Shown here: positions 1 to 5,677 of the stretch, in pieces
Position numbering within the stretch: the stretch's first letter is position 1
How the letters are laid out: each line of letters starts with the position of its first letter
Assembly (NCBI GenBank): GCA_964501265.1
Contig: CAZCSK010000073.1
Span: 1 to 7,864, forward strand
DNA from: CAZCSK01 sp964501265
Lineage (GTDB): Bacteria > Actinomycetota > CADDZG01 > JAHWKV01
DNA length: 7,864 bases
Reading direction: 5' to 3'
Notes under the pieces: generated by a model
What the model saw: the letters and a program-made list of their open reading frames with translations, nothing else
The model's database searches: none
Told to the model about the DNA's origin: nothing
Program-made: the position numbers and the translations under genes

Positions 1-394
1 ACGCAAAATCTGAATCAAAGCGGGGGGCTTTGGCGGTTCCGATGTTGTCGTAGATTCGAAGCTTGCCTTCTCCAAACTGACCCACTAGGAGCTTGGGCTT
101 GCCGCTTGCGTCGAAATCTGCGAGTAAGGGGGCGGCATGTCCGACTTCAACATCAATTGGTTTTCCACCCGTCTTAATTACAACTGGGGGGGCAAGCTTG
201 GGAGCCTTCGCAACCGCAGCGCCGTTCTTGCTAACTGCGCCGTTCTTGCTAACTGCGCCGTTCTTGCTAACTGCGCCGTTCTTGCTAACTGCGCCGTTCT
301 TGCTCACGGCCCGTGAGGACAGCTTCTTTCCTGCTGCTCCGTTTCGCGCCGGGTCGAGCTTGCGCCCTTTGGTAGTCGTCCTTGTTGCGCTCAT
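1..394 (-). CDS. FG-GAP/VCBS repeat protein, N-terminal part (runs off left edge)
   Basis: Only the first 131 codons are in the window; the gene continues past the left edge. The ATG at 394 is well supported by an AAGGAG ribosome binding site seven bases upstream. Residues 1-65 are low complexity and rich in Lys, Ala and Ser. They include five AVSKNG units (about residues 29-58) encoded by 18-bp tandem repeats. Residues about 78-131 form a beta-propeller blade of FG-GAP/VCBS type: KPIDVEVGHAAPLLADFD, then SGKPKLLVGQFGEGKLRIYDN. Proteins of this kind usually fold as propellers and are exported, but no hydrophobic signal peptide is visible here. That is odd: either export uses the unusual Lys-rich N-terminus or the protein is cytoplasmic. 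A decayed copy of this blade lies near 5157-5280. The family assignment is firm; the function is unknown. Confidence 0.85.
   Translation of the reverse strand, partial: MSATRTTTKGRKLDPARNGAAGKKLSSRAVSKNGAVSKNGAVSKNGAVSKNGAVSKNGAAVAKAPKLAPPVVIKTGGKPIDVEVGHAAPLLADFDASGKPKLLVGQFGEGKLRIYDNIGTAKAPRFDSDFA
4..90. repeat. Direct repeat, copy 1 (FG-GAP blade; copy 2 at 5157-5244)
   Basis: This stretch and 5157-5244 are direct repeats about 5.15 kb apart in the same orientation. The first 20 and last 30 or so bases are almost unchanged; the middle has several substitutions and one inserted base in the right copy. The repeat is the shared blade of the two FG-GAP genes, so it marks a gene duplication rather than a mobile element end. 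Confidence 0.85.
221..310 (-). repeat. Five tandem 18-bp repeats inside the FG-GAP gene
   Basis: The plus-strand unit gccgttcttgctaactgc occurs four times perfectly (221-238, 239-256, 257-274, 275-292), followed by a fifth copy at 293-310 with two substitutions. On the coding (minus) strand each unit encodes Ala-Val-Ser-Lys-Asn-Gly. The period is a multiple of three, so gain or loss of units changes only linker length, not frame. The identical copies suggest recent expansion by slippage. Confidence 0.97.
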
Positions 395-401
395 CCCGCT
401 A

Positions 402-407
402 CTCCTT
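402..407 (-). promoter_or_regulatory. Ribosome binding site of left FG-GAP gene
   Basis: On the minus strand the sequence reads GGAAGGAG-TAGCGGG-ATG. This is a strong Shine-Dalgarno core seven bases before the ATG at 394. It fixes the start of the FG-GAP gene and shows that the neighbouring upstream sequence is a real 5' leader. Confidence 0.8.
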
Positions 408-505
408 CCGACCGTTGGGTCTCTAACGCTTCCTAAAGCTTACCCTCATGACGCCTTGCACTTTACCGATCTTCCACTCACCGGCAGGTCACTGTTTTCG
501 AGTAA

Positions 506-616
506 ACTATCGCATACGCGTCCTTTGCCGGAATAATTCTGTTCGTGATAGGCGCAATTACATTGGTCGTCGTGCCGCCAGCTCCGCCCTCGGTTTCCGA
601 GCTCGCACCGCAGGCC
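506..616 (+). other. Binding-protein-type membrane leader ahead of the peptidase
   Basis: Read in the peptidase frame, this stretch gives TIAYASFAGIILFVIGAI, then TLVVVPPAPPSVSELAPQA. Copy B of the binding protein has TIAYASIACVVLLVVAAI, then ALVVVPPSPPSVSEFAPQA, and copy A is similar, so the segment is clearly homologous. It consists of a transmembrane helix and a proline-rich linker. A TAA stop at 503-505 lies in frame immediately upstream, where copy B has its basic residues (MSKVRKRQSK). No ATG, GTG or TTG precedes the helix in frame, so the first available starts are CTG at 539 and GTG at 545. The basic end has been lost by a frameshift or deletion, or the sequence has an indel here. Confidence 0.75.
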
Positions 617-2752
617 GGTCGTTGGCACAAGGAGTCTGGCTTGGCTAATAAACCCCATCTGATGATAAGCATCACCGACGTCATCGAGATGAGTCGAATC
701 CTACAAACGTACTCCTCGGAGGACCGCGTCGCAGTGTTCTCGCCCGATGGGACCAAGTTCGCAGCCGTGGTCTGGCGCGGGGAGATTCCTCGAAACAAGA
801 ACATCTACTCACTTCTAGTATTTGACGCCACCCGAAAGGTGCGGCAGAATCCCGACCCGATCATTTCGATCGACTTCGATGAGGATCCCGACGACCAAAA
901 AGCGAGTCCGTTCTCCAAGCTGAGGTTTCTTCCCGATAATCGCACTCTCGCATTCATAGGTAGGTTGGACGAGAAGGTTCCGCAGGTCTATGCGCTTGAT
1001 TCTGAAAGTGGCGAGACTCGGAAGCTCACCGATCATAAGACGCGGGTGCGAAGTTTTGGCCTCCGAAAGGATGCGAGCCTGGCCATCTTTTCCGCCGACG
1101 GTCCGGAAGACTCCTGGCTACGCGAACGTTTGGACCGAGAGGGACTCTCGATCTCGGAGGCGGTGCCGAGTGAGTCCGCACTCTTTGGCCGGGCAACGGG
1201 ACTAGCAGCCGGCTTCTGGGCTCGTCCTGACCGGCAGTGGTTCCAAGTGTCGAGTCATGATTCGAAGTCCGCGCTCATTCATGAAGCTAGCTCCGGCATT
1301 CAGATTTCGAGCCTCTCGGTCGCCCCATCTGGAGAGTACGCACTCATCTGGCCGTTCGAAAATGAGGACCATTTCGAAGCCTACTCTTGGACCCACTACG
1401 CGGACAAGAACCCTTACTACAGGTCACTGGCGGCGCCCTTCGGCTTGGTTGATCTCACCTCAGGTGTGACAAGGCCCTTGCTGAAAAGCCCTCACGTAGT
1501 CTTGGCTCGCAACGTCGGGCCGGCCGTTTGGCTCCCCGACAGTAGATCGGTTGTCGTCAGCAGTCTGTTGCCTTTGGACATGCCAGGGGCAGAACGTTCG
1601 CAGCCGCAGCTGGTCGAGGTCGAGATCGATGCAGGTAGGGTGACTTCGTTAGGAGTCGGAGAGGAGTGGAGCACGATCGGATGGGACCCTACCCACAACG
1701 CACTCCTTCTTCAGAGTGGAACAGGCATCTCGCGGCGCGACGGCCCTCTTGCCAGGCTCCCAAGGCTCCAGGAAGGATGGGGCGTGCTTTCGGAGATGGG
1801 AAAGGCAGAGGGACTAAATGGCCGATATCCGATTGCTACCAACGGCAGTCTGGTGGTCGGTGTCACCGATGACCTTGTAACACCTCCCGACATCGCAACC
1901 TATGACTTGGATTCCCGTGAGATTAGCGTTGTCACCGATCTGAACCCGAAGCTTCGTGACCGGCGTTACGGCGAGGTCGAAAAGATCTTCTGGGAAGGGC
2001 CCGCAGAGAAGCAGTCATTCGGCTACCTGATACGGCCGATCGACTACGACCAGGGAACACGCTACCCTCTGGCGCTGCTGCTTAAGGACGAAGCCCATGA
2101 TCCCGACGACGACTCTTTTCTCATCGACGGCCAGGCGCAACTGAGCGGCTACGCCATCCAGACCCTCTCTAGCTGCGGGATTATGGTGCTGTTCACACCG
2201 TTTCCGCCCTGGTTGCGGGAAGTCGTGGAAACACACGAGGAGTCTGCCTACATGGTAAGACACGTTGAGGCCGCGATCGCCCACCTCGACTCGCTCGGAC
2301 GTATCGACGCGAACCGTGTGGCGCTGTCCGGCTGGAGCAGGGCCGCCTATCACACCAACAAAGTCATTATGCTTTCCGATCATCCCTTCGCTGCCGCAAC
2401 TCAGATCGACGGAGGGATGCTTGAATATGTCGAGGACATGCGACCCTTCACGCATGACGAGCTTCAACGAATCACCACTCCGCTTCTCATCGAACTCCAT
2501 GGGAAGCCGAGTAGCCTGGGCCTCGTTGCTAACTTCTTCGACCAATTGGAGGCCCTAAACAAACCGGTAGAGCTCTTTTGGTATCCCATGGCGTCTCACT
2601 CGACGAAGACGCCCGCTCACCGATGGACTTCCCTTTCTTCCCACGTCGATTGGTTCCGATTCTGGCTACAGGATTACGAAGATCCTGACCCGACCAAGGT
2701 ATCTCGTTACCGCCGGTGGCGAGAATTGAGAGAGAAGTCTCGGCGGCATTGA
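545..2752 (+). CDS. S9-family serine peptidase (AtxE2-like), with borrowed N-terminal leader
   Basis: The protein has 735 residues from GTG 545; an in-frame ATG at 662 begins just before the conserved ISITDVIEMSRI that opens the peptidase proper. Residues about 40-480 form a WD-like propeller with FSPDG (65-69), LRFLPDNRTLAFIG and VWLPDSRSVVV strands. From about residue 490 (GYLIRPIDYDQGTRYPL) comes the alpha/beta-hydrolase domain. The nucleophile is Ser598 in SGWSRAA and the likely histidine is His685 in YPMASHST. The usual HGxxD acid is absent: the motif reads HGKPS at 652-656. The C-terminus, with HVDWFRFWLQDYEDPDP and a final RYRRWRELR, matches the S9 subfamily that includes lasso-peptide isopeptidase AtxE2 and acidobacterial secreted peptidases. 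No lasso biosynthesis genes are near. The first 24 residues come from the binding-protein leader, giving a shortened membrane segment. Neither start has a good ribosome binding site. Substrate is unknown; function as a peptidase is inferred. Confidence 0.82.
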   Translation: MIGAITLVVVPPAPPSVSELAPQAGRWHKESGLANKPHLMISITDVIEMSRILQTYSSEDRVAVFSPDGTKFAAVVWRGEIPRNKNIYSLLVFDATRKVRQNPDPIISIDFDEDPDDQKASPFSKLRFLPDNRTLAFIGRLDEKVPQVYALDSESGETRKLTDHKTRVRSFGLRKDASLAIFSADGPEDSWLRERLDREGLSISEAVPSESALFGRATGLAAGFWARPDRQWFQVSSHDSKSALIHEASSGIQISSLSVAPSGEYALIWPFENEDHFEAYSWTHYADKNPYYRSLAAPFGLVDLTSGVTRPLLKSPHVVLARNVGPAVWLPDSRSVVVSSLLPLDMPGAERSQPQLVEVEIDAGRVTSLGVGEEWSTIGWDPTHNALLLQSGTGISRRDGPLARLPRLQEGWGVLSEMGKAEGLNGRYPIATNGSLVVGVTDDLVTPPDIATYDLDSREISVVTDLNPKLRDRRYGEVEKIFWEGPAEKQSFGYLIRPIDYDQGTRYPLALLLKDEAHDPDDDSFLIDGQAQLSGYAIQTLSSCGIMVLFTPFPPWLREVVETHEESAYMVRHVEAAIAHLDSLGRIDANRVALSGWSRAAYHTNKVIMLSDHPFAAATQIDGGMLEYVEDMRPFTHDELQRITTPLLIELHGKPSSLGLVANFFDQLEALNKPVELFWYPMASHSTKTPAHRWTSLSSHVDWFRFWLQDYEDPDPTKVSRYRRWRELREKSRRH

Positions 2753-3022
2753 GGACGGACTGCAGGGCCCCGAGCCAAAAGAACCGAAATCAATAGATCG
2801 GTCCTTGGCACAAAGCGTTTGGGGTCCTTAAGTCCAACTCAGCCTGAGCCCACTCACCGGACCTAAAACAACTACTCTGGATGGCGAGCCGGTAACACTC
2901 CTGGCCGCCTCCGGGCTCCTGCCCGTGGTTGCGACCACCCGGGGCAGGTGACTGATCCAGCCGATGCCGCTATTCGACCGGTCCTCGCGCAGACATAGGA
3001 TTGAGCCACGTCGGGAGCATCT
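2753..3022 (+). other. Intergenic region between peptidase and binding protein A
   Basis: I find no convincing gene in this 270-bp stretch. A 39-codon open run without a start codon ends at 2951, and a strong hairpin lies at 2919-2947. No T-tailed terminator follows the peptidase stop, and no clear -35/-10 pair is visible. Confidence 0.5.
2919..2947 (+). other. Strong GC-rich hairpin upstream of binding protein A
   Basis: CTGCCC (2919-2924) pairs with GGGCAG (2942-2947), and GTGGT (2925-2929) pairs with ACCAC (2934-2938) around a TGCG loop. A three-base bulge (CCG, 2939-2941) interrupts the right arm. It has no T-run, so it is not a classical terminator. It sits about 75 bp before the homologous start of copy A and could be a 5' leader structure or a relic end of a mobile segment. 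Confidence 0.5.
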
Positions 3023-3076
3023 CGGACCAAACAATCAAAGACCGTCACCCTCATATATGGGGGAATCTCGGCGGTC
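3023..3076 (+). other. Upstream extension of binding protein A without a start codon
   Basis: In the copy A frame these codons read RTKQSKTVTLIYGGISAV, which aligns with RKRQSKTVTIAYASIACV of copy B. The coding sequence therefore originally began near 3010-3020. No in-frame ATG, GTG or TTG exists between the TGA at 3002-3004 and the TTG at 3077. A TTG at 3001 in another frame encodes S-H-V, resembling the S-K-V after the copy B start, which suggests a one-base frameshift near 3018-3026. Confidence 0.7.
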
Positions 3077-4684
3077 TTGCTGATTGTCATCGCAGCCTTG
3101 GCGCTGGTGTTCGTTCCGCCGTCACCCCCGAGCGTTGCCGAGTTTGCTCCCCAAGCCCAGGACACGATCGAAGAAGCCCCCAACCAGCAATCCAGCCGGT
3201 TCGGAGGTGGCGCAGGGGGAGCCTGCGCATTGGGGCAGGTATGCGACGACGAAGCCTCTTCGCAGCTTCCCCCGACCAAGCGAACTGTGATCGACAAAGC
3301 AAGAGTCCGCCGTTGCGTCGGCGACCCACCACGTCAGATCGAAGACCCTCAGTCGCCACCTTGTGTGCAGTTCTTCGAGGGTGACAACGGGGGGGCTACC
3401 TGGAAAGGGGTAGCCAGAGACGAGATCCGCGTGGCGTTTCCGAACGCGTGTCCAGTCACCGATTGCGCTGTGATAAGGGAGTTGATGGTCAGTTTTCTCA
3501 ACAAACGATTCCAATTCTACGGGAGAACTTTGAGGTTGATCCCGTTTGCCGTTGGAGGGGGGTACGAGCGAGCCGAAGTTCAGAGGAGCTTGGCTGTCCG
3601 GGCTGACGAGGAGCTGAAGGTGTTCGGCTCACTGCCTTATCACAACACCATCAGTGCCGATGGGCCCTACTTTGATGAACTCGCCCGCCGGCAACTCGTC
3701 GGTGTCAGCAGCTATTACTCGGTTCGCACGGAGCGAGACGATTACTCCCCGAGGCAACCCTTCCAGTGGAACTTCCACCCTGCCCTCGATGAGATTCAAG
3801 TCGACCTGGCAGAATGGGTGTGCAAGTGGCTAGTCGGGAGAAACGCCGACTACGCCACGGCCGACTTGAACACGAAACAGCGAAGGTTTGGGTTGCTGAC
3901 AGAGCGCGAGTCGTCGGGCACCCCTACGACTTCCTTTCTCCGGGACGGGCTCACTCGCTGCTCGACTGATCTCAAGGTTGCAGAGTTCGGACCAAATTCC
4001 GATCCGATTCAGGAACGTGGCATTATGGCGGATTTTCAAACGTCAGGCGTAACCACACTAGCTTGCTTTTGCCAGTCGTACGGCCGCGCGATGAACGCGG
4101 CACAGTCCCTAGGGGGGTTCCATCCTGAGTGGCTGCTGTCTGCCGGCGAAACTCAACAGAACGAGCAGGAGCCCAAGGGTGGGGCTTGGCCGACAGAGCA
4201 GCGAATTAGAATGTTCGGCCTGAACCTCCGCAATCCTTGGAATCCGTTGGGGGATTCACCCTGGTGGTGGGCCGTTCGAGAGGCTGATCCTTCCTACGAA
4301 CCGGGCCGAGTCAGTGGGGTTAGCGGCTCTTCGCTAGTTTTTGTTCGGCCGATGTACGAGGCGCTTCTTCTTCTTGCTTCAGGAATACAGATGGCTGGTC
4401 CGCACCTGACTCCCTACACTTTCCAAAAAGGCGTAGTGGAGGCCGTCTTCCCCAACCCCGGCGCTGGTGAGCCTCCCCTCTACCAGGCAAAAGTCGACTT
4501 CGACTCCAACGACCATACGATGGTGGACGACACAGGTCTGCTCTGGTGGAGCGACAGTGCCCCCTCTTATGCGTCCTCAACGCCGACGGGAGGGTTCTGT
4601 TACGTAGGGCGCGGAATCCGTTTTCAACGTGGTGCCTATCCCGAGTCGCCGATGCCCTTTTTCGATCAAGCCACCTGCAGATAG
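3077..4684 (+). CDS. Type-1 periplasmic-binding-like protein (ABC substrate-binding family), copy A
   Basis: The open frame gives 535 residues from TTG 3077, but homology to copy B extends upstream to about 3023, so this start is formal. The order is: transmembrane helix (partly before 3077), proline-rich VPPSPPSVAEFAPQA, a Gly-rich ACALGQVC segment, the conserved RCVGDPPRQIEDPQSPPC and GGATWKGVARDEIRVAFP, then a large domain with FNFHPALDE-like and LLASGIQMAGPHLTP motifs, ending with GGFCYVGRG. These match proteins usually annotated as branched-chain amino-acid-type substrate-binding or extracellular ligand-binding receptors. No lipobox is seen; anchoring would be through the N-terminal helix. 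Twelve cysteines align with copy B, consistent with an oxidising extracytoplasmic location. No permease or ATPase is nearby, so a transport role is uncertain. It lies 324 bp behind the peptidase and faces copy B. The missing start may make it a recent pseudogene, although the rest of the frame is intact. Confidence 0.8.
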   Translation: MLIVIAALALVFVPPSPPSVAEFAPQAQDTIEEAPNQQSSRFGGGAGGACALGQVCDDEASSQLPPTKRTVIDKARVRRCVGDPPRQIEDPQSPPCVQFFEGDNGGATWKGVARDEIRVAFPNACPVTDCAVIRELMVSFLNKRFQFYGRTLRLIPFAVGGGYERAEVQRSLAVRADEELKVFGSLPYHNTISADGPYFDELARRQLVGVSSYYSVRTERDDYSPRQPFQWNFHPALDEIQVDLAEWVCKWLVGRNADYATADLNTKQRRFGLLTERESSGTPTTSFLRDGLTRCSTDLKVAEFGPNSDPIQERGIMADFQTSGVTTLACFCQSYGRAMNAAQSLGGFHPEWLLSAGETQQNEQEPKGGAWPTEQRIRMFGLNLRNPWNPLGDSPWWWAVREADPSYEPGRVSGVSGSSLVFVRPMYEALLLLASGIQMAGPHLTPYTFQKGVVEAVFPNPGAGEPPLYQAKVDFDSNDHTMVDDTGLLWWSDSAPSYASSTPTGGFCYVGRGIRFQRGAYPESPMPFFDQATCR

Positions 4685-4784
4685 CTCGTCGCGATCCCAA
4701 TACACGCCCTTGTCTTCGATTGCGTTCGCCACACTCATCGGCAGTTTCTCGGGTCGACATCGAAAGCTCACTCGAGACATCGCG
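4685..4784. other. Unexplained gap between copy A and the decayed module
   Basis: This 100-bp stretch separates the stop of copy A from the end of the minus-strand binding-protein relic. One minus-strand frame stays open and reads MSVANAIEDKGVYWDRDEL, but it has no start of its own and continues antisense into copy A. I recognise nothing in it and see no terminator. Confidence 0.4.
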
Positions 4785-4855
4785 TCAACGGCCAGGGGAG
4801 AAGCGAATCCGCGCCCCACGTAGCAGAAGCCCCCTTCGCCGCTGGGATTGCCGAC
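4785..4855 (-). pseudogene. C-terminal relic of a third binding-protein gene
   Basis: On the minus strand 4855-4808 encodes NPSGEGGFCYVGRG, the C-terminal signature of copies A (TGGFCYVGRG) and B (QGGFCYVERG). After a one-base shift the next codons read RIRFSPGR, corresponding to GIRFQRG of copy A and ARWNRG of copy B. All preceding parts of a binding-protein gene are missing. It follows the FG-GAP relic directly in the same orientation, as copy B follows the right-hand FG-GAP gene. A large internal deletion joining the two genes is the simplest explanation. Confidence 0.7.
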
Positions 4856-4861
4856 GTGCTT

Positions 4862-5280
4862 CGATCTCGGCTACAAAGCCGTGCTGACTTTCGGCTCCTG
4901 TCGCTGACACCTTGATCCCGCCGACTGAAAGATCAAGGCGCCCGGTGCCTCTCCAGTCAGAGGCAAACACCGTTGGGGCCTTGTCGATATTTATCGGCTT
5001 CTTGTCTTTTCCTTTGAAGAAATAAAGCTCTCCAGGCCAGCTTCCGCTAAGTATGTCTTGGTTTCCGTCACCGTCTAGGTCCACAAACTGTGGAGGAAAT
5101 CCAACACATCAGCCAGAGGGAGAATTGGGCGACCTTTCTGGCTACCTTAAGCCAAGCAAAATCTGAATCAAAGCGGTGGGACCCTGGCTGTTCTAATGTT
5201 GTCGTATATGCGAAGCTTGCCTTCTCCAAACTGACCTACTAGGAGATGTCAGGGACGCCCAACATTGCCGCCATTTGGTC
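4862..5280 (-). pseudogene. Decayed FG-GAP/VCBS repeat gene
   Basis: Homology starts near 5280 with GRP, then LLVGQFGEGKLRIYDN (5244-5197), nearly identical to the left-edge FG-GAP gene. It continues through a shifted frame with FDSDFAWLK, then CVGFPPQFVDLDGDGNQD and SGSWPGELYFFKGKDKKP, and ends with a TVFASDWRGTGRLDLSVGG blade. It is broken by at least three frame changes (about 5240, 5170-5185 and 5120) and by an in-frame TGA at 5111-5109 just before CVGF. The DxDxDGxxD calcium-type loop is still readable. The gene then fuses to the C-terminal relic of a binding-protein gene. It is a true pseudogene rather than a sequencing artefact, because several independent lesions and a large deletion are present. 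Confidence 0.85.
5157..5244. repeat. Direct repeat, copy 2 (partner of 4-90)
   Basis: This is the decayed partner of the repeat at 4-90. The extra base relative to copy 1 shifts the frame between RTARVP and FDSDFA on the minus strand, which is one of the lesions of the FG-GAP pseudogene. Confidence 0.85.
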
Positions 5281-5677
5281 GTGTTCTCTCCTCATAGGTC
5301 AAGAGAGCGTATTAGCTCTCCGGTTCCGGAATCGGTGCTCTTGCAGATATATCAAACAATAGCAAACGCTGAGGGGGCTGCGGTACCAGAGAAGCTTGAG
5401 ATATGAAGGGAGCGGCCGGAAGACCCCACCAAGGTCTCAAGGAACTTGAGATCCTCGGAGCGCCTCGTGAAGAAGTCGAGAGGAGTCAAGAGGGTTAAGG
5501 TGGCACGTACGCGTGCATTGCCTCCTCACTTTGTCGCGAAGGATGAACGGGCTCAGGCGCTTTGCAGGCGCCTGAGCCCGTAAAGTCGACTTACCAAACA
5601 GATGTGCAGAACGTTCCCTCTCGGAAGATCAAAAGGGTCAGTATACGGACGGGCGAAGCGGCTCTCCTTCAGCGCAT
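5281..5677. other. Gene-poor region downstream of copy B
   Basis: About 400 bp lie between the FG-GAP relic and the stop of copy B. The minus strand has a 57-codon open run (5525-5355) with plausible protein composition (LDFFTRRSEDLKFLETLVG) but no ATG start and no match I recognise. Small inverted repeats occur at 5303-5320 (GAGAGC/GCTCTC) and 5503-5516 (GCACG/CGTGC), and a strong one at 5548-5580. It may be a graveyard of another gene or a long 3' untranslated region. Confidence 0.45.
5548..5580 (-). terminator. Probable transcription terminator hairpin after copy B
   Basis: CGGGCTCAGGCGC (5548-5560) and GCGCCTGAGCCCG (5568-5580) form a perfect 13-bp stem with a seven-base loop. It lies 98 bases downstream of the copy B stop on the minus strand and is the strongest hairpin in the window. 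The minus-strand tail is TTCATCC, a poor U-tract, so it could be a weak intrinsic terminator, an RNA 3'-end protector or a structure used with Rho. Confidence 0.55.

Noticed and set aside
221..310. Tandem repeats as a CRISPR array or iteron origin
   Set aside because: Units are directly adjacent without spacers, encode a peptide repeat in frame, and lie inside a coding sequence.
93..536. Plus-strand open frame with AAPFLLT repeats
   Set aside because: It is the antisense shadow of the 18-bp repeats in the FG-GAP gene, which has the proper ribosome binding site and conserved blade on the minus strand.
2015..2545. Long minus-strand open frame of 176 codons
   Set aside because: It is antisense to the conserved hydrolase domain of the S9 peptidase and shows no family features.
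545..2752. Lasso-peptide gene cluster suggested by the AtxE2-like peptidase
   Set aside because: No precursor peptide, cyclase, leader-binding protein, protease or TonB receptor gene is present; the S9 subfamily is broad and the match alone does not imply lasso peptides.
2832..2951. Short plus-strand open run (39 codons, LSPLTGPKTTTLDGEPVTLL)
   Set aside because: Composition looks protein-like, but there is no start codon or ribosome binding site and I recognise no family; it overlaps the hairpin.
5084..5111. In-frame TGA followed by CVGF in the FG-GAP relic, suggestive of selenocysteine
   Set aside because: The gene has several other frameshifts and a fusion deletion, so the TGA is most simply another inactivating mutation; no downstream selenocysteine insertion hairpin was found.
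4..5244. Direct repeats at 4-90 and 5157-5244 as ends of a composite mobile element
   Set aside because: Both copies are the coding sequence of the same FG-GAP blade, no transposase lies between them and no target-site duplication was seen; gene duplication explains them.
5355..5525. Minus-strand open run of 57 codons in the gene-poor region
   Set aside because: No ATG start, no ribosome binding site and no family recognised; at best a fragment of a dead gene.
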